Below, piece after piece: positions 46,763-56,898 of a stretch of DNA of 64,000 nt. Location: positions 992,001-1,056,000 of the forward strand of contig NC_089461.1 in NCBI RefSeq assembly GCF_029203305.1. Reading direction: 5' to 3'. Origin of the DNA: Yamadazyma tenuis (taxonomy: Eukaryota > Ascomycota > Pichiomycetes > Serinales > Debaryomycetaceae). Positions within the stretch are counted from its first letter, which is position 1; each line of letters begins with the position of its first letter. Under the pieces are notes generated by a model. That model was not told where the DNA came from. It did not search any database and was given only the letters and a program-made list of their open reading frames with translations. The translations under genes were made by a program, and so were the position numbers.

Positions 46763-47694
46763 CGTGGCCGTGGTGCGTGGATGCAAAATATGTGATAACA
46801 CTGACTTACCTTTAGGTGAGATTTTATTTGATGATGCGGCCGGAACCGAATTCGTGCGAAGCGAGGCTGGCCGGGGAGATCATTAGTTATGATTGTAGAA
46901 AAGTGAGAGCTTTGGGCAGGAGCAGCGGGACCATCGTACGAGAGATAGCGGGAGGTGGCAGGATCAAAAAATTAGGGAGTTTGGAGTTCAAGTGTTGGAG
47001 ATATGGAATTTGTACAGTTTGAGCATGCTTCATTTCTTCTGATCTGGCTGCAAACCCACCCAGATCCTACGCAAAAGGTCGATTCCATTCTCTCTACAGT
47101 CACCCGACTGACAGCATGTTTGATAATGTCTGCGCCTCGGCTTATGGCTCGTAAATGCTCTTTTCTCGAATACTTTCTCCATTTCCTCGTTCCCATTGCC
47201 ACCACGTGGCAAGCTTCCCCAGTCCCTGTTTCACTTACCGCTGCATAGTGTCTTATGAGTCCAATGATTGGGATAAAAATGGTCTTTGGTCGCACAGCCG
47301 TTCTTCTCTACAATTGACCTTTTCCATCACCAATAGAACTAGCGTTGATAAAGCCAACTGAACAATAAGTTCATCATGGCAGTTTAATAGTACCCAGGGT
47401 TATCCAGTATCGATATTCTCCCACGTGTGTTGCAGTCAAGAAATTTCTTAGTGCCAAGCATGCCCAGCAAAATCCGCACGCGACCACCAACGGCTGTACA
47501 CTGGGTCCATGATTGTGCGAGCTGGCGCCAGGTCTCGCCCCGCGGTGTGGCTTCCTGTAAATGCTGTTGCAGCCTAATCTCAAACCAATTAATTGGCAAC
47601 AATTTGGGTGGACCATGTGCAGAGGTCTGGAGCAGTATAAAGGGCCACTAAATAGCCCTCCGATTTCTCCATCAACCGAAAACCAATTACAACA
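46763..47694 (+). promoter_or_regulatory. PHO89 promoter region
   Basis: A 930-bp region between divergent genes. It has two CACGTG sites, 47203-47208 and 47422-47427, 490 and 270 bp before the PHO89 ATG, which are the Pho4 core; AGTATAAAG (47633-47641) is a likely TATA. The first CACGTG is in CCACGTGG, the second in CCACGTGT. No gene is recognised. Confidence 0.6.
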
Positions 47695-49437
47695 ATGGCC
47701 GTTTTACAGCAGTTTAACTATATCTTCGCCATTGCGATGATCTTTGGGTTCTTGGATGCCTTCAACATCGGAGCCAATGATGTGGCGAACTCATGGGCCT
47801 CATCTGTATCATCACGGTCCTTGAAATACTGGCAAGCCATGGTTTTGGCAGCCATATGCGAGTTACTTGGTGCGGTTCTCGTGGGTTCAAGGGTGTCCGA
47901 CACCATCAAGAACAAGATCATAGATGTATCCTTATTTGAAGACGATCCAGCCGTATTGTTGTTGACCATGACCTGTGCGTTGGTGGGCTCTTCCCTCTGG
48001 TTGACGTTTGCTACACTCATAGGGTTACCAGTTTCCACCACACACTCTATTGTAGGAGGAATCATTGGTGCTGGAATTGCTGCAAAATCCGCAAGCAGTG
48101 TCGTATGGGGCTGGGACGGAGTGGCTCAGATTATTGCCTCATGGTTCATTGCTCCATTATTATCGGGGATCTTATCGTCAGTGGTCTTCTTGATCTCAAA
48201 GTATGGAGTATTGGAAATTAAGGACTTTAAGCGTTCCTTGAAAAATGCATTATTGCTCGGACCGATTTTGACGTTAATTACCTTTTCCATCTTAACTATG
48301 TTAATTGTATGGAAAGGGTCTCCAAGCTTGAACTTAGATGACCTATCCCAGGGAGCTACCGTGGGATCCATTCTCGGAGTTGGTGGCGTTGCCATGGTCA
48401 TTTACACCTTGTTCTTATATCCTTTCTACAGAAGAAAATTGGTGTACGAAGACTGGACTTTAAGGTTCTACGACGTGTGGAAAGGACCCATGCTCTATTT
48501 CCAGTCCACCAACAACATCCCCCCAATACCAGAAGGACACAACTTGGTGATTGACTACTACGCCGGGCGCAGACACGAAACCGAAACCTCTGTCCAAGAT
48601 GCAGAAACCCACATTGAACCCGATAAGTCTACCAGTGATAAAATCGATGGTAGTGTCACCTTTGAAAGCGTCAACAGCAACAACAAATGGGCCGACCTCT
48701 TCAAAGATGGGTGTCCAGAAGGGATGCGTACCAAACAATTCTGGGGCGTATTGGCCAAGAGTCCAGCTCAATGGCCGTACCTTTTGTGGCAGATTTTAAT
48801 CCACGGCTGGAACAGAGATGTGATTAATTCTCAGGTCAACGACAAAGACATGTTATCAGGGGACTTGAAGAAGATGCACCTGAAGTCCAAGTATTATGAC
48901 AACAGAATCGAGCATATGTATTCGTTCTTGCAAGCTTTGACAGCTGGTACGATGTCTTTTGCTCATGGAGCCAATGATATAGCCAATGCCACAGGGCCGC
49001 TTTCGGCCGTGTACATCGCGTGGACCACAAACACAATCGGATCCAAGGCCGATACGCCTTTGTGGATCTTGGGATATGCCGGGGTAGCTTTGGTTATTGG
49101 GTGCTGGACCTTGGGCTATAAAATCATGAAAAACTTGGGAAATAAAATGATTTTGCAGTCACCTTCTAGAGGGTTTGCCATCGAATTGGGGGCTGCTGTG
49201 ACCACGGTGATGGCCACACAGTTGGCCATTCCAGTTTCTACCACCCAGTCGGCCGTGGGGTCGATTGTATTTGTTGGTTTGTGCAACAAGGACGTGAGAT
49301 CTGTCAACTGGAGAATGGTTATTTGGTGTTATTTTGGTTGGTTTTTCACGTTACCGGTGGCAGGATTAATTGCCGGACTTTTGAATGCCATAATCTTGCA
49401 CGCTCCACGTGAGGGTGGAGATTATCAGTTGAGTTAG
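47695..49437 (+). CDS. PHO89: Sodium/phosphate symporter Pho89
   Basis: A 580-residue PiT-family (PHO4 domain) transporter of the plasma membrane (S. cerevisiae Pho89: 574). Two inverted signature blocks are visible: 'FNIGANDVANSWASSVSSRS' (about 24-43) and 'SFAHGANDIANATGPLSAVY' (about 421-440). Each half also has a 'PVSTTHSIVGG' / 'PVSTTQSAVGS' motif. Some 10-12 membrane helices flank a hydrophilic loop at about 255-395. It imports inorganic phosphate with Na+, mostly at alkaline pH and under phosphate starvation, consistent with CACGTG sites upstream. The first ATG in frame is used. Confidence 0.96.
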   Translation: MAVLQQFNYIFAIAMIFGFLDAFNIGANDVANSWASSVSSRSLKYWQAMVLAAICELLGAVLVGSRVSDTIKNKIIDVSLFEDDPAVLLLTMTCALVGSSLWLTFATLIGLPVSTTHSIVGGIIGAGIAAKSASSVVWGWDGVAQIIASWFIAPLLSGILSSVVFLISKYGVLEIKDFKRSLKNALLLGPILTLITFSILTMLIVWKGSPSLNLDDLSQGATVGSILGVGGVAMVIYTLFLYPFYRRKLVYEDWTLRFYDVWKGPMLYFQSTNNIPPIPEGHNLVIDYYAGRRHETETSVQDAETHIEPDKSTSDKIDGSVTFESVNSNNKWADLFKDGCPEGMRTKQFWGVLAKSPAQWPYLLWQILIHGWNRDVINSQVNDKDMLSGDLKKMHLKSKYYDNRIEHMYSFLQALTAGTMSFAHGANDIANATGPLSAVYIAWTTNTIGSKADTPLWILGYAGVALVIGCWTLGYKIMKNLGNKMILQSPSRGFAIELGAAVTTVMATQLAIPVSTTQSAVGSIVFVGLCNKDVRSVNWRMVIWCYFGWFFTLPVAGLIAGLLNAIILHAPREGGDYQLS

Positions 49438-49562
49438 GAGTTAGTGCAGAGTATAGTAATACAGAGGGTAAAGAATCAAGTATTAGGGTGTAGTAGCAGG
49501 TGAGAAGCAGGCTAATCCACGGACTCGATTGCTGAACGGGTCAATGCAGAACTTGTACTGCC

Positions 49563-49617
49563 GAACGTGTACCGTCCAACGTGTACTGTCGAACGTGTAC
49601 TGTCCAACGTGTGCACT
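49563..49617. repeat. 14-bp tandem repeat, about four copies
   Basis: GAACGTGTACCGTC, CAACGTGTACTGTC, GAACGTGTACTGTC and CAACGTGTGCACTG follow each other between PHO89 and CAP2; alternate copies start with G or C, so the pattern may be a 28-bp duplication. AACGTG in each copy is a degenerate E-box. Confidence 0.85.
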
Positions 49618-49709
49618 GCTAAGAGTTCTCTACTTCCATTCAAATATGCTCAACTTAACTGATTCGCAGTTTCTCACGTATTTTGGATCGCACAACCACC
49701 TCACACACA

Positions 49710-50582
49710 ATGTCTTATGAAGACAAATTCGACAGCTCCCTCGACTTATTGAGGAGATTGGACCCCAAGCACATCTCCCTTAACCTCAACACACTCTGTT
49801 CCATCATTCAAAGCCAGGACTCAGACTCCGAATTGGTGCCTGACTTACTTTCTTCCGTCGACACTCCCTTGAAGTTGATCACCGATAAATCCAACAACAA
49901 GCAATTTTTGAGCTGTGACTACAACCGGGACGGCGACTCGTACAGGTCACCGTGGTCCAACAAGTATTATCCCAGTTCCAGCGTCGACGACGACGAATTA
50001 CCTCCCTACCCATCAGATGATTTGAGACAGTTGGAAATAAAAGCCAACGAGAGTTTTGATGTTTACAGAGATTTGTACTACGAGAACGCAGGCATCTCGT
50101 CGGTGTACTTGTGGGACACAGATGAGGGCGATATCCCAGACTCGTTGAACAACGGCTTTGCTGGGGTGGTTCTTTTCAAAAAGGAAATCGATAATGGTGA
50201 AGGAAAGTGGGATTCGATCCACGTTTTCGAGGTCGAAACTGCTGGCTCGTCCACATACTCATACAAGTTGACCTCCTCGGTGATACTCGACTTAAATAAC
50301 AATAAAGACTTGTCTGTATCCGGGAACTTGACGAGACAATTTGATGTGACTAAGAAATTCACCGGTTCCAATGACACTGGTGCTAACTTGGAAACGTTCC
50401 ACTTGATCAGCTTGGGCCAGTTGGTAGAAAACTCCGAGTACACCATCCGTAACTTGTTGCAGGAAGTGTACTTTGACAAGTTGAAGGACATTATTTTAAA
50501 AGATTTAAGAAGGTTTGGTGCTGATGATGGACAACTCCAAGCCAAGCAAAGTGACTTGATTAAAGGCTTGCAAGGTTTATAG
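49710..50582 (+). CDS. CAP2: F-actin capping protein beta subunit (Cap2)
   Basis: A 290-residue protein (S. cerevisiae Cap2: 287). It opens 'FDSSLDLLRRLDPKHISLNL' and contains 'FLSCDYNRDGDSYRSPWSNK' (about 70-89), 'YYENAGISSVYLWDTDEGD', 'FAGVVLFKKE' and 'WDSIHVFEV', then the C-terminal tentacle region 'IRNLLQEVYFDKLKDIILKD'. Together with Cap1 it caps barbed ends of actin filaments in cortical patches. I chose the ATG at 49710 (MSYEDKFDS); the nine-codon upstream extension has only a TTG. Confidence 0.96.
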   Translation: MSYEDKFDSSLDLLRRLDPKHISLNLNTLCSIIQSQDSDSELVPDLLSSVDTPLKLITDKSNNKQFLSCDYNRDGDSYRSPWSNKYYPSSSVDDDELPPYPSDDLRQLEIKANESFDVYRDLYYENAGISSVYLWDTDEGDIPDSLNNGFAGVVLFKKEIDNGEGKWDSIHVFEVETAGSSTYSYKLTSSVILDLNNNKDLSVSGNLTRQFDVTKKFTGSNDTGANLETFHLISLGQLVENSEYTIRNLLQEVYFDKLKDIILKDLRRFGADDGQLQAKQSDLIKGLQGL

Positions 50583-50762
50583 GCTAGATTAATAGGCAAA
50601 AAAATACCACATGACAATGCACAATCTGAAACAAGGGATTTGCATCTCTATTATTAGTATACGTCGTGTGTGGGAAAGTGCGTTTCATATTTGTCTCAGG
50701 TTGTTTGGCTGCAAAACTATATAAAGACACCACCATCTCCGTTTTAATTGTACCGGAACACC
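50583..50762 (+). promoter_or_regulatory. FUS1 promoter with pheromone response elements
   Basis: In the 180 bp before the ATG there is a perfect Ste12 site TGAAACA (50627-50633), a one-mismatch TGAAACG on the other strand (50682-50688) and a TATA box TATATAAA (50718-50725) 38 bp from the start codon. Confidence 0.65.
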
Positions 50763-51767
50763 ATGTCTAACATCCAGTTCACTGACTTTGTTGCCTATGT
50801 ACCACAGACGTCACAGAAGACGTCGACCATCACTTTGACCACTACCACCAGAAAGACCCTCGTGACGAAGACTTCCACCACTTCTGAAACAAGCAGTTCT
50901 TCGGCAGTCCGTGTGACTGGCATTGGCTTCGATGGACATGCTACCACCATCGTAGGCACCCAGGACCACCTGAGCAGTACTACGAGTAGTCATAATATCG
51001 TTTCTACTGTAGTTGAAGCGACTGCGAGCACCTCGAGTTCTGATTATTTGACACTGGGTTCGTCCAGATCCTCCTCTCTCACATTAGGCTTGGTGATTGG
51101 TATTCCATGTGGCTTGCTTGGCCTCTCACTTATTGTGGTTGGGACCTGGTACTATTTCAGAAGAAAAACTGCTACCAATAATCTGATATTGCCCATGACC
51201 AGCAGCTTCTATGAAACCCACCCTAAAGGAAACTCCAGCGAAATCACCATTGTATCCAACGCAAACCCATACACCCAGCAAAGAGCCCTGGTCCCCGATA
51301 CCACCAGGCACCTAAATCGACTTTCGTCGATGCTCACACCCATCAGGTTCAAACCAGGTCCCAAGACCGACAAGGCCAAACCTGAGTCGATGTTCTTGAA
51401 ACGGTTTTCTAGTCAGGGAAGAAAAGACGGAATCGATGTTGCAGATTATACGATTTCTCCACTCTTCCCAAAGAGATTTAACTTGAACAAACCTTGTACG
51501 CCCGAAACCATTCCCGAAGCACCAGAACCAGTTAATTACAAGCAAAAACGGTTACCTAAGCTTCCTACACTCATCAATATGGAAAGAGCTATGTCAGTGT
51601 ATGAGGTTGTGAAGAGGTATCAAAAGTCACTTAACGATGAAATTGACCTCAAGGTTGGAGATAGAGTCGAGAAAATTAAAAGTCACAGCGATGGATGGTG
51701 TATGATCAAGCAGCTTACGAATGGGGCCACCGGGATGGTACCAGAGCTTTGTCTTAGGCTTGAATAG
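50763..51767 (+). CDS. FUS1: Fus1-like cell-fusion membrane protein with SH3 domain
   Basis: A 334-residue type I-like membrane protein. Residues 1-105 are Ser/Thr rich (heavy O-mannosylation expected), with no cleaved signal peptide evident. One membrane span lies at about 106-131 (LTLGLVIGIPCGLLGLSLIV), then a basic stop-transfer (YFRRK). A cytosolic tail ends in an SH3 domain (about 277-334: 'YEVVKRYQKSLNDEIDLKVG', 'GWCMIKQLTNGATGMVPELC'). This is exactly the plan of S. cerevisiae Fus1, the mating-specific cell-fusion protein at the shmoo tip. The promoter has Ste12-type sites, in agreement. Overall identity to Fus1 is low, as usual for this fast-evolving protein. Confidence 0.8.
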   Translation: MSNIQFTDFVAYVPQTSQKTSTITLTTTTRKTLVTKTSTTSETSSSSAVRVTGIGFDGHATTIVGTQDHLSSTTSSHNIVSTVVEATASTSSSDYLTLGSSRSSSLTLGLVIGIPCGLLGLSLIVVGTWYYFRRKTATNNLILPMTSSFYETHPKGNSSEITIVSNANPYTQQRALVPDTTRHLNRLSSMLTPIRFKPGPKTDKAKPESMFLKRFSSQGRKDGIDVADYTISPLFPKRFNLNKPCTPETIPEAPEPVNYKQKRLPKLPTLINMERAMSVYEVVKRYQKSLNDEIDLKVGDRVEKIKSHSDGWCMIKQLTNGATGMVPELCLRLE

Positions 51768-51860
51768 TTGTTTTTGGTTTCATCTACTTGAATGCTGCTT
51801 CAGATAATAATGGTTTCATCATTTAGTACATAGTATACAATAAAGGGTATTCTCATCTTA

Positions 51861-54827
51861 CTAGTAGTGTCTGGAATAAGGGTTTTGTTGTTGTTGTTGT
51901 TGTTGTTGTTGCTGCTGCTGCTGTTGCTGTTGCTGCTGTTGTCTCTGCTGCTGCTGTTGCTGTTGCTGCTGTTGTCTCTGCTGCTGCAAATTCTGCTGGT
52001 ATGGGTGGGGAGTTCTTCCTTGTGGTTGAACCTGCGGTTGGGCCTGGTATTGGAACTGCTGATAGGGAGCACTTCCATCAGTTCTCAACGGATTTGCACC
52101 CATTTGCTGAGGATAGTTTCTTGGTTGGCCCTGAGGTATTCCCTGGACAGGAGGCTGTGGTTGTACGGGCCGGTTGACTTGTTGGGGAGGTCTGCGACCT
52201 TGGTTGTAGCTGGCTGGTGGGACCCCAGTGTTGTAGTTGGCTGGTGAAACTCCAGGATTGTAGCCGGCTGATGAAGGAACTCCAGCGTTGTAACTAGTAG
52301 AAGGAGGAACTCCAGGATTGTAGCTGGCAGACGGAGGAATTCCTGTGTTGGCTGGAGGAGGACGTCTGTGCGCATGATGTTGCTGGGGTTGAGCCTGGTG
52401 TGAGTACTGTTGAGATGGGGGCAGCTGCTGGTGTTGTGGTTGTTGATATTGTGGCTGTTGGTGCTGTGGCTGTTGATATTGTGGTTGTTGATGTTGGGGC
52501 TGTGGTTGTTGGTACCGTTCATAGTTCATGGGTCCGTTGCTGGGAGGTCCATCCAATGGCTTTTGGGCCATAGGAGGTTGAGGAGGAGCCTGTCTGAACT
52601 GCTGAACAGGAGCGTCTCTGGTGGTTTCTTCCCTATAACCAGTCAAAGCTGGAGCAGCAACGTCATCGGCTTTGAACACCGGGAGCTGGTTCTGCGAGCT
52701 GTTGGGTGAAGTTATATAGTTTGGCTTGTGGATCCGACCGTTGCTCTTATAAGGAGAAACAGACTTGTGTGGAGGTGGAGGAGGTGGAGATTCGGGATCA
52801 GAATCGGAAAACTGGGCCAACTCTTGGGCCTTGTCTGTGTGAGGGTACACCGACGCCTTGAACTTCTCGTTGAACTCGGTGTACTGAGTGGTTGGAGATA
52901 GAACAGAAGAATAGGAGCTGTTTCTGTTGTTGTAAGGAGGTACAAACAAGTTAGGATTCGAGCTCGAGCTTGAATGACTGGGCACCACCCCAATTTGTCT
53001 CATATCAAACTTCTCACTATTGCTGGAACTAACTTTATCCTCTTCATCTGAGTCGTCCTCGCTAAACAAGTCGTGGTCATCTTTGGGATAGACGTTTTCA
53101 CTCAAGCTGAGTTCCCGAATGTCTGAAGGTAACTCGTCTTCTACCAACTCTTCGTAAGATCCGTTCAATAATTGGTTTCGATCAACATTAAATTGGTCGG
53201 AAGGCGTCTTGAGCGTACTATACTTCTGGTAGATGTCTGACAATTGCACCGACGTGTGAGGGTCTCTGGTGGGATCTATGGTCAAATAGTTGCCTGCAGC
53301 CAGCTTCTCTTCCGGGGTATGCACCACGGTGCTGTTGGAGAAATTTCTGGAGTCAGCAGGTTCTCTCACGTTTGGAGGAGGTAACCGACTCGAAGACTGG
53401 GACACAACAGGAGCACCACCGGCGGGATACAGCAGCAGTAACAGCAACGGCGTAGGCTTTCTTTGGGGAGAAGTGGACCGCTGGAAGGTCGAGGTGCTCG
53501 GAGACAATGGGCTATTTAACGAGCTGACAGCACCGGCAATGCCTCTGCTACTTCCACAGCCCTCATAGCCCTTATCAATTTTGGACTTCAACACAGACCG
53601 GATATTGTCGTTCCAGGTCTTGACATCCCACGCCAAAAAGTCACCTCGAGTTAAGAATCCGTCCAAATCAGCCAATTCCAAGTAATGCACGCGAGGTAAG
53701 GTGGGTAACCCGAATAACATGCTTTCGGTGTCATTTCTCTCGGCCTTCAACCGCTTGGGCCTTCCATATAACCCGAACGAGTCGAGCAACGGCACCAAGA
53801 ACCTGATCAAGGTGTCGAATCCCGGTACCGAGCTATGCTGTTCCGGCATCAAAAAGATCGAGGTATTTTTGAAGTCGTCGATGGACTTCTTGGACACTTT
53901 TGTCGACAAGGAGGGGGACTTGAAGTTGATATACCCTTCCAACTTCAACATCGTACTATGGTCAATCAACACATGAGACTGGGGATATACGGCACTGACA
54001 GCCGAGCAGTTTGTCACCACCGCCATTAACAGCTTCTTTTTCTTCTGGTCGTTTTCGTAAAAGAGAATCCGACCCGAAGTAAACTTATCGTGTCTCTTGG
54101 TAACACTGGGCTCAACCACCGCGTAGCATCTCTTCCACGCCATGCCCGACCCATACCGTATACTGACCCAGTCCTCGTGGTCAAAGCGCTTTTCGGCCAA
54201 AATCGTCCGTATGTCAGACAACCGGGACCCTCTGGCACTCAACAAGGCGCCCGTATACGCTTGTTGTAACGCCTGGTACTCAAAGTTCGACAACCGCAAC
54301 GCCAAATACCAGTTGTTTAAATCACCCAGCGACTTGAACTGGATGATATATCGATTTTTCAAGGTGGTAGACACAATGATCACATTGTCCAAGTTTTGTT
54401 TGGCAGCGGGTAACACTTTCATGGCGTTGTAGACGGAGTCAGTAAAGTTGATATAGTTGGGTTTGGAGCTATTTTCCAACAACGCGGCCGGGTTGTGCTT
54501 GAACTCGGCCAAGTTGGCGGCGTCCCAGTACGCTAACTGGTTGCCGGTCAAAATCCCGTATACTTCTTTCCATTCACGTTCGGCGGGTTTGCCATCCCCG
54601 TTGAGGTCATAGTACAACATGAAGATTCCCTCGTAGTATCTTCGGTGGCTCTGGGACGACAACAACGTGACGATTGGCACCAACTCAGGCGACAAGTCCT
54701 TGAGGTCGGTGTTGGCGGTGCCGCTGGGGAATCGGCTGGTATCAGTTTTAGTGGGGGATCCACTGTTGGAGGTGGATGCAGATCGGGGGCCGGAGCCCGA
54801 CCTCAATCTCTTTTTGACGGCGTTCAT
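51861..54827 (-). CDS. CAF120: PH-domain protein of the Caf120/Skg3 family with polyQ tail
   Basis: A 988-residue protein. The N-terminal third carries a pleckstrin-homology region: 'SQSHRRYYEGIFMLYYDLNG' (about 60-79), 'WKEVYGILTGNQLAYWDAAN' and 'NWYLALRLSNFEYQALQQAY'. A second block holds 'WVSIRYGSGMAWKRCYAVVE' (about 220-240). The rest is disordered: Ser/Pro-rich, acidic near 590, then Pro/Gln-rich with YQQPQHQQ repeats, and ends in long polyglutamine runs before NPYSRHY. Caf120 associates with the Ccr4-Not complex; Skg3 is its S. cerevisiae paralogue at bud neck and cell surface. A single copy here cannot be assigned to one or the other. The first ATG is 54827. Confidence 0.8.
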   Translation of the reverse strand: MNAVKKRLRSGSGPRSASTSNSGSPTKTDTSRFPSGTANTDLKDLSPELVPIVTLLSSQSHRRYYEGIFMLYYDLNGDGKPAEREWKEVYGILTGNQLAYWDAANLAEFKHNPAALLENSSKPNYINFTDSVYNAMKVLPAAKQNLDNVIIVSTTLKNRYIIQFKSLGDLNNWYLALRLSNFEYQALQQAYTGALLSARGSRLSDIRTILAEKRFDHEDWVSIRYGSGMAWKRCYAVVEPSVTKRHDKFTSGRILFYENDQKKKKLLMAVVTNCSAVSAVYPQSHVLIDHSTMLKLEGYINFKSPSLSTKVSKKSIDDFKNTSIFLMPEQHSSVPGFDTLIRFLVPLLDSFGLYGRPKRLKAERNDTESMLFGLPTLPRVHYLELADLDGFLTRGDFLAWDVKTWNDNIRSVLKSKIDKGYEGCGSSRGIAGAVSSLNSPLSPSTSTFQRSTSPQRKPTPLLLLLLYPAGGAPVVSQSSSRLPPPNVREPADSRNFSNSTVVHTPEEKLAAGNYLTIDPTRDPHTSVQLSDIYQKYSTLKTPSDQFNVDRNQLLNGSYEELVEDELPSDIRELSLSENVYPKDDHDLFSEDDSDEEDKVSSSNSEKFDMRQIGVVPSHSSSSSNPNLFVPPYNNRNSSYSSVLSPTTQYTEFNEKFKASVYPHTDKAQELAQFSDSDPESPPPPPPHKSVSPYKSNGRIHKPNYITSPNSSQNQLPVFKADDVAAPALTGYREETTRDAPVQQFRQAPPQPPMAQKPLDGPPSNGPMNYERYQQPQPQHQQPQYQQPQHQQPQYQQPQHQQLPPSQQYSHQAQPQQHHAHRRPPPANTGIPPSASYNPGVPPSTSYNAGVPSSAGYNPGVSPANYNTGVPPASYNQGRRPPQQVNRPVQPQPPVQGIPQGQPRNYPQQMGANPLRTDGSAPYQQFQYQAQPQVQPQGRTPHPYQQNLQQQRQQQQQQQQQQRQQQQQQQQQQQQQQQQQQQNPYSRHY
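51886..52000. repeat. CAA/CAG (polyglutamine) repeat in CAF120
   Basis: An interrupted run of TTG/CTG (+ strand) codes for about 40 residues that are almost all Gln, with single Arg and Leu interruptions, at the C-terminus of the Caf120-like protein. Further YQQPQHQQ-type repeats lie at 52400-52520. Repeats like these are polymorphic in yeasts. Confidence 0.9.
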
Positions 54828-55571
54828 CTGTTTGTGGTTCTGGCTACTTGTGGCAGGCACAAACAGGTGTGTGAGTAAAAAGTGGAAAGCTTGGTGAAGG
54901 GATCACAAGTCAAAAGGATTGGAGGCTATTTTTCTGCGGAGCAAACAAGGCTTGACCAAAAATGCGAAAAGGGATTGTGTGGTGAGCACAACAAGAGTAA
55001 GTGATCAATGGATGAGATGGAACCAACGACAAGGTAATAGAGTCGAATAGTGCAAACAGGGGAAATGGCAGTGGGAAAAAAATTTGATGTTTGATCCAGT
55101 CGCATTCACAATAGGCTAGGGTTGAGCCATTGTCAACACAGACACTACAGCGGGTGTGCACACAACCAACTAGATTGAGATTTTCCTCATCATGTACGTA
55201 GGAACAAACCAAACGGTAATTGTGTTGCCCATTTGAGCATATATCAAAATATCCGGGGAGGGTGTGACAACAAGGCCCTGTTTACAGCTGGGAGAGGTAT
55301 GGCATATGGCATAGTTGTCGAGATTGATCGGCGTGCCACTGGCCCCAGTTGGTGTAGATGATTCCGCTTCCGGCTAGGCTATTAGCCAGGCGATCTAAAC
55401 AAGAGAAACTGAACCAATGTGCGCTTGAGGTGTCGTATATGGTCTGCGGGAGATGCACACGAATGCATCTGCACCCATTACCGAATGCGTGTGGTGAGCT
55501 TGTTTATATTATGCACTGGTGCCTAATTAGCAGCCAGTGTACTATCTGACGTGTTTGGTATTTACTTTCCT
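54828..55571. other. Intergenic, about 740 bp
   Basis: Upstream of CAF120 (promoter side) and downstream of VTA1. No site I can name and no RNA gene. An A8 tract is near 55076. Short open frames here look random. Confidence 0.5.
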
Positions 55572-56711
55572 TCATTCTGTTCCAGCCTGTTTCACTAACC
55601 GAATCATCTCCAACGCCTGGAGAACCTCCTTCTCAGCCGTATCCAAGTCCTCGTAGTTCAATGCCGACACCGCAAACTTACAGTGCTTTTGTGCCTTTGT
55701 CATCAGTTCCTGCCTATCAAGAATTGAGTTGATGTGCTCTTTGGTGATGGGAGCATGCCCATGAACAGGTTTCTTTTGTGGTTTGGATTGGGGCTTCGGA
55801 GGCTCCTTCTTCTGGGGGTCGTCTTTTTCAGGCTCAAACACATGGATGGCTGATGTCTTGTTTATATGGCTCAAATCGTCGTGGGGGAGGAATTGAGGAG
55901 CTCCAGGAAGCTTTATGTCATTATCGTCATCTGGTGAAAAATGGGGCACTCCTGGCAAAGTCACGGGTTCTTCTGGCTCACTGTCAATGAACTGCGGAGG
56001 GTCTTCGCTGGAGGCCTTGATCTCTGGCAGTCCCAAACTCGGAAGGGTTTCTTGGGGCAAATCTTCCTTGGATGTTTCATCCTCAGCCTCCTTGGGTTCT
56101 TCATCCTCAGCCTCCTTAAACTCGCTCTCCATCCGTTGCAACTCTTGATCTAACTCGTCCTGCTCTCCCTTAATCTCGATTTCATCCTTGATGAGCTTGC
56201 TCAAATTGTATTTTAACAACTTGATTCTATCCTTATTAAACTTATTGAATTCGTCATAACTCGTATACTTCCCACCCGTTAAGCTGCTGAAGTCAATGTC
56301 GTCGTTCTTGAAAACCTCTGTCAAACTCATAAAGTTCAAACACGCTTTGATCTTGTTGACAAGTGCTAACTTAGCACCGGTATAGTTGTTCAACTCATGA
56401 ATACATCCATTGAAGATCTTCAATGAGAACGAAAAAACAACGTTGATGGAGAGGTTCTTGTCGTTCAACACCTTCGTGAGCGAGTCGTCGTCCGATGTCT
56501 TCATGAGCTCTGTGTCATCCAACAAATGGATGGTGAATGCTTCTACCTCCTTGTCATCCTTATGGAGTTTCTTATTGAGAATGTGTTCCAACACGTAGAT
56601 CTTGCAGTAGTAGCTGACAATGGGGTTGATATCTTCCAACTCATTGGATCTGACGATGTATGGGACGATATCCTTGTTGGTTTTAAGGGATTCAGGAATG
56701 TCACTTATCAT
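55572..56711 (-). CDS. VTA1: Vta1/LIP5, activator of the Vps4 ATPase
   Basis: A 379-residue protein. The N-terminal MIT-like pair (about 10-180) has 'DINPIVSYYCKIYVLEHILN' and 'NVVFSFSLKIFNGCIHELNN', typical of Vta1 (…ISYYLQLYAVELIL…). A charged and Pro-rich linker (about 185-330) with internal repeats 'PGVPHF' and 'PGAPQF' follows. The C-terminal VSL domain has 'AQKHCKFAVSALNYEDLDTA' and 'EVLQALEMI' (about 340-372), which dimerises and binds Vps4. It promotes ESCRT-III disassembly at multivesicular bodies. The ATG is the first in frame. Confidence 0.93.
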   Translation of the reverse strand: MISDIPESLKTNKDIVPYIVRSNELEDINPIVSYYCKIYVLEHILNKKLHKDDKEVEAFTIHLLDDTELMKTSDDDSLTKVLNDKNLSINVVFSFSLKIFNGCIHELNNYTGAKLALVNKIKACLNFMSLTEVFKNDDIDFSSLTGGKYTSYDEFNKFNKDRIKLLKYNLSKLIKDEIEIKGEQDELDQELQRMESEFKEAEDEEPKEAEDETSKEDLPQETLPSLGLPEIKASSEDPPQFIDSEPEEPVTLPGVPHFSPDDDNDIKLPGAPQFLPHDDLSHINKTSAIHVFEPEKDDPQKKEPPKPQSKPQKKPVHGHAPITKEHINSILDRQELMTKAQKHCKFAVSALNYEDLDTAEKEVLQALEMIRLVKQAGTE

Positions 56712-56898
56712 TATGAGTAGGAGAAATTAGCGAGCGTCAATACGCAGATATTTGATAACCAGACAAATTCATCGAAACACAAATGACCTACTCATATGCC
56801 CAACACAAGGAATTTACACACCCCTATGGCGTCCTCAATCGTCTATTCAGTGGGTCTTTATACAAGTTCATCAATAAATACTATAAATACGTCAATAC

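Noticed and set aside
51867..52247. Open frame on the + strand encoding a long Leu run
   Set aside because: It is the complement of the CAF120 polyglutamine codons (CAA/CAG read backwards as TTG/CTG); no independent signal.
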